From Strigamia acuminata (taxonomy: Eukaryota; Arthropoda; Chilopoda; Geophilomorpha; Linotaeniidae), in the NCBI GenBank assembly GCA_949358305.1, contig OX442315.1, positions 23,464,427 through 23,528,426 on the forward strand: a stretch of DNA of 64,000 nt, in the 5' to 3' direction. Of the stretch, positions 58,253-64,000 are shown in pieces; within the stretch, counting starts at the first letter, position 1, and every line of letters starts with the position of its first letter. The notes under the pieces are model-generated. The model worked only from the letters and a program-made list of their open reading frames with translations, was not told the DNA's origin and did no database searches. The position numbers were made by a program, and so were the translations under genes.

Positions 58253-59334
58253 CATTTCATTAAAAATTTATTACAATTTTTTTTCTTCGAGTGATGATGA
58301 TGAGTATAATTGAAATAGGACAGAAGAATAGATAAAAAATAAAATAAACAAACGAAAATTGATATATCTTTTGCCATGTATTTATTCTTTACCAATTTTT
58401 AGCACAGAATGCCATTTTGACCTACTAATCTCATTTCCCCATGTTTAAAAGGCCCGAGGAAGATGGATCCGATCCAAGGTGGGTTTCTAATAAACCACTT
58501 ATTATCCGTACAGCACTAACTTTGACCCCTTTCGCGGGAAAAAGTTACAACATTAATATCCAATTTACAATTTCTGCCGCTAGATGGAAATCGACTCCAG
58601 TCTATTTATTGTAAAAACGAATCGATTTCAAACTTTTTAGTCAAAATATATGATAATTTTCAAACGTGAATCATGCCAAACAGAACAAATCGAGAAATAA
58701 AATAAAATAAAATACAAAATAATTTTAAACTAAAATTAAATTTCTTTTTTAAATGTAAAGCGAGATTTTGATCTTAAAATTAATATCAGAAAAATAAAAG
58801 TTCCCATTTTCTCCATTATTTCAACTGTAAAAATTTAAATAAACAAATCATCATAAATATTTTTAAAAAAGGAGTAAAAACACCGCTTTCTACAAGTGTC
58901 TCCTAATTTTCCCATGGGTTTTTAACTCATTTCACCTTAGACAGAGGGTCATAATCGTTTCTCATCCAAACAGATCAACTTCTTGCATCGCCCCAAGAGA
59001 AGGGGTCGGAAGGTCACGGTCGTAAAATGCGGGAAATTCACAGATTACACCGGCGATATTACGAAACAAAGTGGCGAACAGGTAGATATATATATTTTTA
59101 ACCGAGAAAGAAAATTTTAAAACTTAATGAAGTTCGTAATAACTTTTAAATTCAACTTTATTGCATTTAATTTAGTTTCAACAGGTGCGATAAAATATAA
59201 ATGCAGGAGTTTGTTTTTGTCGGAAAATGATTTAAAATAATTGTTAGCTTACCTGAATTGTTTCGTGGAGTTTTCGTCGAATTTGTTTCCACACAGAAGA
59301 GTAAAAAGATGAAGATTATACCTGCCCCCCTCAT
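55808..59334 (-). CDS. Secreted protein with two copies of an unassigned Cys-rich module, one Ig and three EGF-like repeats
   Basis: Eleven minus-strand exons (59334-59253, 58088-57993, 57894-57632, 57572-57404, 57329-57159, 57073-56966, 56880-56640, 56539-56343, 56286-56176, 56100-55912, 55854-55808) sum to 1,674 nt, 557 aa. Order: signal peptide (MRGAGIIFIFLLFCVETNS); a short helical segment (IRSLLLSEFATGDNIRG); module A1 (CFGAWTGHI, LCARGWHVCS, LDGCFAFNAA, GIGRGC, GGRIDV, GVVCCKDQ); an Ig domain (SLTCGVSGNP, VLWYKDG, DSGRYRCFARNNFGN); module A2 (CKGAWSGHI, LCSRGWRVCS, LDGCYAYNAA, GIGHGC, YGRIDV, GVLCCR); then EGF-like repeats (CKLSCQNRGFCIGRNKCQC; CGLNQVCTSPGKCQC; CPNTCHNGGRCKNGRCHCG). It ends LNRTER without a membrane anchor, so it is probably extracellular. 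Nearly all introns are phase 1, typical of shuffled extracellular modules. The EGF tail recalls WIF1/Tie proteins, but I cannot name the repeated module. Confidence 0.85.
58089..59252 (-). other. Intron 1 of the Ig/EGF gene
   Basis: A 1.16-kb AT-rich intron separates the signal-peptide exon from the rest. It contains a long poly-T run at about 58218-58246. No other gene seen. Confidence 0.6.
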
Positions 59335-62300
59335 CCTGCCGCGGAGCTTTGCTCGATGGCCATGCGGCGGTGTGAGTTTGCTTTTGTTGTTGCCAGGGAA
59401 ATGAAGCTGATATTCGTGCGCAGCATAGCACAAGTAATGATGTTAAAAAAGTGACTATTTGTTTTGAATCTCACACGAAATGACGTATTGCGCAGTTCGA
59501 TTTAAAATTTCACACTCCGAGCAGATTCACTTCTGATGTCGTAATAGTTGCGCTAACTAAATCTTGATAAAATAAAGACTTAAAATGGAATTAAAAATAA
59601 CACATTACGACTAATAATTTTATTTGTTTCATTTGTCAAATTTTTAGTGCGAAATTCCAAGTAAATACTTCGTTCATCTCCAAAACTAACTTTTAACTCG
59701 GATGTGCACAGTTGTGCCTCGGTGTGTGAAGCGGATCATGTCAGCTGGCGAACTCGTTGACGGAAAATCTGAACGTTAAGAAGCGATATACTTCATTTCA
59801 ACTTGCACGACAGGCCGATTTAGGTAACTCAATAACTGCGCTTTGATCTAAACTCGAATGGCAATATATGAAAACCTCATTAACCAATAAAGTATCGCAA
59901 CTTCGACACATCGTGCTATTTTAGTCCTAAACAAGAAAAGGTGGAATGGATAACGATGCATTTTACGTTGCCCATTATTTAATTAACGTTAATTAAACTC
60001 GATTTCAAATGCCAGATTAGACTTTGTGGGGACTTTTTTTAAGGCCAAAGGAAGTAATTGACTTTAATTTACTTCGCATAAATACTTCAGATTTTTTTGT
60101 GTTTCAGATAACGATTTTAAAATTTCCTGACGGAATCACAATGGGGAGATGTTCTAATAGTTCCGTAATTTATTTTACTGGGTTTGGGTTGAATGTTAAA
60201 AACAGAGCCGACAGAACGTGAATTTTAATGATAAAATCAAACAATGGTGCGTTGAAACGTTTTAATGTATAAATTTTCGGGAAATTAGAAAATTTAATCA
60301 ATTTTTAGTGCAATTTTCCATTTAAATTCAACCACATTCAAGTAGTTTACGAGCGATGCAAATTAAAATGACTACTAATACAATACATGACCTCAAACGC
60401 TCTTACTGCAAACATAGGTCACCACTCGAGCGAAGAAATAAATAAAAATTATTACTCATCGCGCTCGCATTACGAGGTGTAACTACAGACTTTAATTTTA
60501 AACAGCTAGCCGCTATAGGCTAATGCACCCGCGCAAGAACTTAATTAATTAGCCCATTGTAATGTGACGTTGAGATAGGATGAAACAAATGGATTTTACA
60601 ATTTATTATTTTTATATATTTTTTTTTAAAAAAAAAAAATCCAAATGGAAATCAATTAACAATGTTACTTTAATGTTCCATCTCAAATGATAAGATTGAG
60701 GTTTTGGTGAGCAGCTTTCACACATTTTCCATGCCAATGCACTCGCTTCTCATTTGCTAGGCTGATAAGAGGCACAAATGAGTCGTCAATTGACGAATGC
60801 TCGTGTCTGATAGGAGAAAAGGCAGCCGCCAGCTGAGGCCTACCAAGAAAATAATGGACTGATAATACAAGGATGAGCTGCCTCTATTCATTGCCAGGCG
60901 AAAAAGGCCGTTTCTACATGTGTAGTGCGCACGCACAAAGGGAAAGGAAAGGGATTTATTCACTGACAAGATTGAAACAACTCCTAGTTGAACTAAAGAG
61001 AAATAAAGTCGACGTCATCGAGCCGAAAATTCACTTGGTTTGGGATGAATGGGATGGGGCTCTGCTCAAGTGTATAAATGCATCACTTAAAATGTTTAAG
61101 TGATCGACTATTTATATCCTCTGAGCTGATAAAATAAATAAAATTGCTAAAACTAGTTAGTTGATGCTATAAAAATAGTTTATTACGGAGGAAGGAAGGA
61201 AGGAACGAGGAAGGTGTTGGTCAAATGATTCTTTTAATTGAAAATTACTGGAATTCAAATGAACGATAAATCCAATGGTTTCATTAAGTTGGGGCAGTTT
61301 TTAAAGTTTATGTGGTGGGTGGGAACTAGGGGAAATGTAATTCGAGAAACGGTGCACTGATTGAAGTTCTAACTCGATCAAAATCCGAATCGATCATAGG
61401 ATTAAGAGCAAATCATTGTCAGATTTAGTTTTCTTGATCCCATTTTTTGTTTATTCATACTCATCATTCATTGGTATCATAAGACACTAATCCAAGTATT
61501 TTCTTATTGCTATTGTTTGTAAATCTGCTGGGAAAGGTTTCCATTCAAGAGTGAAAATGGCGCATTATAATAGGGCCCTAGAGACATAGGGCCCCCATCC
61601 CCATTTCAATTGATCAGTTTTCCAATGCAAAAGTGATTACTTTAATTTAATTGACCAATTTTCTACACTAAAAGCTCGAAAAGTAGAAATTTAATATTTT
61701 GTTGTTGCTTACAACAAAGGATAAAAAATAAAACATTTTAAAATCTTATTTTGGTTTTATTTTGATAAAAATTGTGGGGCCCAAGCAGCTACAGTAAATT
61801 ATGGGATTTGTTGTAAATTTGAAAGTACTATCACTGCTGCCTTTTAGTTCTTTTAAAGTAATTAACAAGCGGTGAACCGCGGATTTGTGGAAAAACCGAA
61901 ATTATAGCATTTGCTGATTTGATGCAAAAGTCGTGTACCCAAAGAAAACAAAATCGTGATGTATATTAAGATTTTTTGAATTTTCTACAGAATATATTCT
62001 ATACAAAATGCTTCAAGTCTTCAAGTTGGCTGAAAATGCAGTGAAATATTAAAATAGGCTTAGATATGAGTTAGAATTATCTAATTTGCTAATTTAAAGA
62101 GGCAGAAACAGAAGCGTCATTGCCGAATTACAGGAAAAGCGTGCTCTGCCACATGTTAAGAGTGGAGGGCAACAAACATAAGGGTTTAATAATTTAAAAA
62201 TTCTAAAGTAGTAATGAACGTGGACATGGTATGACAAGTGGTCTGGTATTATTCACGCTAATAGACTCGATTTCCACATGATTTCAGTTAATGCGATTAA

Positions 62301-63075
62301 AGATGCACTTTTATGTCAAAATAATGAGAAAATGTAACTTTACACTCGATTGTATTAAATTAAATCGATAGGTCAGGTTCAATTTAGCCATTTTAAATTT
62401 ATTGATTAACGATTTACGTAATTGCATTTGCACCATACGAATAGTCAGCAGCTGGAGCGCAAACAAATGCGATTTTCCTTCTCGAGTTCGTTGTTTGCTG
62501 ACCACAACGACGTTTGTTCATTTCTCGGACCGAATTATCACGCGGTCACGTAAATATTTCATTTGGCACCAAGCAGTCTGATTCATTCGGCCGCCTTATT
62601 ATCATTTGCTGCTCTCATATAAAATTATCGCCAAATTATCGCCATTGACCTATTTATCTGCAAGTGGCGATACAAGGGTTAAGAATTCTTTCGAATATTC
62701 AATTTAACGTTTCGGCTTCAATTGGAAAGAATGTGCTAACTGAATTTATGCTCTATTTTCCTCCCCCCCATCGTCTTTTGCGAAATGACTCATAAGTTGG
62801 GTAATTTATTTGCTTTGTGGGATGATCTTTTGCACGCAATCAAATGGCTAAAAATGAGAAACGGATTTTGATCTCGTGAATTTTGCAATTTCCGAAATCG
62901 GAAATTTGATCTAATTTGGGTTCGCCAGTCGCCACAGATTGCAGTGGATGCAATTTCACATTTAATTACTGTTTTAAACCCGAAACGTTAAATAAAAATA
63001 AAAATAAAAATAAATAAAAATAAAAAATTACTTTCTCTATTATTCATCACGTCACGTGTAAAAATAAATGTTGCT
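59335..63075. other. Intergenic DNA, no gene seen
   Basis: Short open frames occur (for example 60873-61103) but none has splice sites, composition or motifs that support a gene. The first few hundred bases should include the promoter of the minus-strand Ig/EGF gene. A GAAGGAAGGAAGGAA run lies near 61190, and an inverted pair TAGGGCCC / GGGCCCTA-like motif at about 61572-61597. Confidence 0.4.
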
Positions 63076-63105
63076 TTGTCTATTTGCAGTGCGAACATGT
63101 CATGT

Positions 63106-63321
63106 ACAGATGAGATCACACAACAAACATCTAGTAATGATGATGAAGAGGAGATTGGCATCGGGGTAGTTGGGAAAAAATGCAAAACGGCAGAAAAACA
63201 GACGAAAGAGCAGCAAAAACATACTGGCAAGACGGAAAAGGACCAGCATTTGGAGGTGGGCGATTTGCATGAGGTCCTACTCGACTCTGTAAAGCCTCGT
63301 TTTATTATCGACCCGAAATGA
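63106..63321 (+). CDS. Weak candidate exon, acidic/Lys-rich
   Basis: TTTGCAG at 63083-63089 is a fair splice acceptor. It is followed by an open frame with MSCTDEITQQTSSNDDEEEI and a Lys/Gln-rich stretch. It could run to the TGA at 63319-63321 or splice out at GGAG|GTGGGC near 63256. No family is recognised and no partner exon is visible, so this may be chance. Confidence 0.2.
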   Translation, partial: TDEITQQTSSNDDEEEIGIGVVGKKCKTAEKQTKEQQKHTGKTEKDQHLEVGDLHEVLLDSVKPRFIIDPK

Positions 63322-63853
63322 CAATGATTTTTAATGAGTTGAGTTGGTGGTTTACAGTCACGTTGTGATAATTTTTCCCAGCAGGAAACTATTTTGATTT
63401 ACAAGCTCGCTAATGAGCTAAGTCGCTTCTTCAGTTCAACTTGAAGCAATGGCTTCATTTTGGCTTCTAATTTGTTTCTTGTACTTATATTAGGGAATTG
63501 AAAAGTCGACGATGAGTCAGAAGCAGCAGCACTTTGCAAAATTGATCGTCCTAGTCCGCACGCGGAAATGGATTTTTATATATATGAGTGAGAATGGTGA
63601 TGACAACACAACTGGCAAAATTGGCAAAGATTAAGTTTTTTCTTCTTCTTCTTCGTAATCTTCGATAAATGATGATGGGGAGAAAAAAAAAGAAGAAGAA
63701 GAAGAAGAAAAAAAAGAGAATTTGGACTTTGAAAAACAATACCGTGTTTATTTATTTTTGAATACACAAGAATATAGATTCCTTCACTTTATAGGATAAA
63801 CCCACAAGGGGCCCAATGGTTTAGTATAGTAGGGGGCCTCGACCCTCCATCCA

Positions 63854-63983
63854 GGGCTCGAAATGGGAAATTTCACGAACCAGAACGCCATTTCCATCAT
63901 TCAAAAAAATAATTCGTACAATTAAAAAAATTATCACGAACCGGAACAATATTTTCCATAATTTTACGGTTAATTTCGAGCCC
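63854..63983. repeat. Short inverted repeat pair GGGCTCGAAAT with internal direct repeats
   Basis: GGGCTCGAAAT (63854-63864) recurs inverted as ATTTCGAGCCC (63973-63983). Inside, TCACGAACCRGAAC occurs twice (about 63873 and 63936). This looks like a small MITE, but the ends are not defined. Confidence 0.45.
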
Positions 63984-64000
63984 CAGCCTCCAACCCTTTT

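Noticed and set aside
60873-61103. 76-codon open frame on the plus strand
   Set aside because: No splice signals, no recognisable motif and ordinary intergenic composition around it.
1-64000. tRNA, rRNA genes and CRISPR arrays
   Set aside because: I saw no cloverleaf-like sequence, ribosomal sequence or regular repeat-spacer array; the direct repeats present are coding repeats or microsatellites.

Overview
This is animal nuclear DNA. Genes are split into many small exons by AT-rich introns that are mostly 50-90 bp, and there are no operons. The gene set (a Skeletor-type DM13/DOMON protein, an astakine-like prokineticin-fold peptide, KCTD9, LHPP, a kinesin-6, CDC23, CCDC142, ANKLE2) points to an arthropod, more likely a crustacean or chelicerate than a fly-like insect. 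The species cannot be fixed from the sequence alone. I rebuilt the gene models exon by exon. Every complete model sums to a whole number of codons, which is an internal check on the splice sites.

Layout. 1-16 kb is a dense housekeeping block: 3' part of a UBTD ubiquitin-like gene (+), KCTD9 (+), LHPP phosphatase (-), kinesin-6/KIF20 (+), CDC23/APC8 (-) and CCDC142 (+). The pairs LHPP/KIF20 and CDC23/CCDC142 diverge from 300-450 bp intervals that must hold both promoters. 16.6-23.8 kb is a Skeletor-like gene (+) with two DM13 domains, a DOMON domain and a repeat-expanded linker. 24-26.3 kb holds a GC-rich segment of unknown origin and a decayed antisense Ty3/gypsy pol fragment. 26.4-30.5 kb is ANKLE2 (-). 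31-33 kb is a voltage-sensing phosphatase gene (VSP/TPTE type, +) that looks dead. It has an in-frame stop, junctions that no longer join in frame and a catalytic loop two residues short, and it is cut off by a second, decayed copy of the 3' part of Skeletor (33.0-35.9 kb). That copy has in turn been hit by a 130-bp solo-LTR-like insertion. 35.9-36.4 kb is the astakine-like gene (-).

36,781-51,758 is a complete, apparently young 14,978-bp Ty3/gypsy retrotransposon. It has two 1,032-bp LTRs and a TTAG target duplication. It also has a tRNA-Pro-like primer site, a very long gag (1,258 codons), a textbook -1 frameshift signal (A AAA AAC, 6-nt spacer, 10-bp stem), a pol ORF, and a third 1,015-codon ORF. 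The third ORF has an Arg/Ser-rich domain, matches no family I recognise, and is not an obvious env. It is the most novel object in the window.

51.8-55.8 kb is AT-rich intergenic DNA with a GTCCGGAC-rich patch and a 232-bp inverted-repeat element. 55.8-59.3 kb is an 11-exon gene (-) for a 557-aa secreted protein. Its order is signal peptide, Cys-rich module, Ig, the same Cys-rich module again, then three EGF-like repeats. I cannot match the Cys-rich module to a named domain. From 59.3 kb to the end I see only intergenic or intronic sequence with one weak candidate exon.

Three introns (in the kinesin, Skeletor and astakine genes) are of the GC-AG type.
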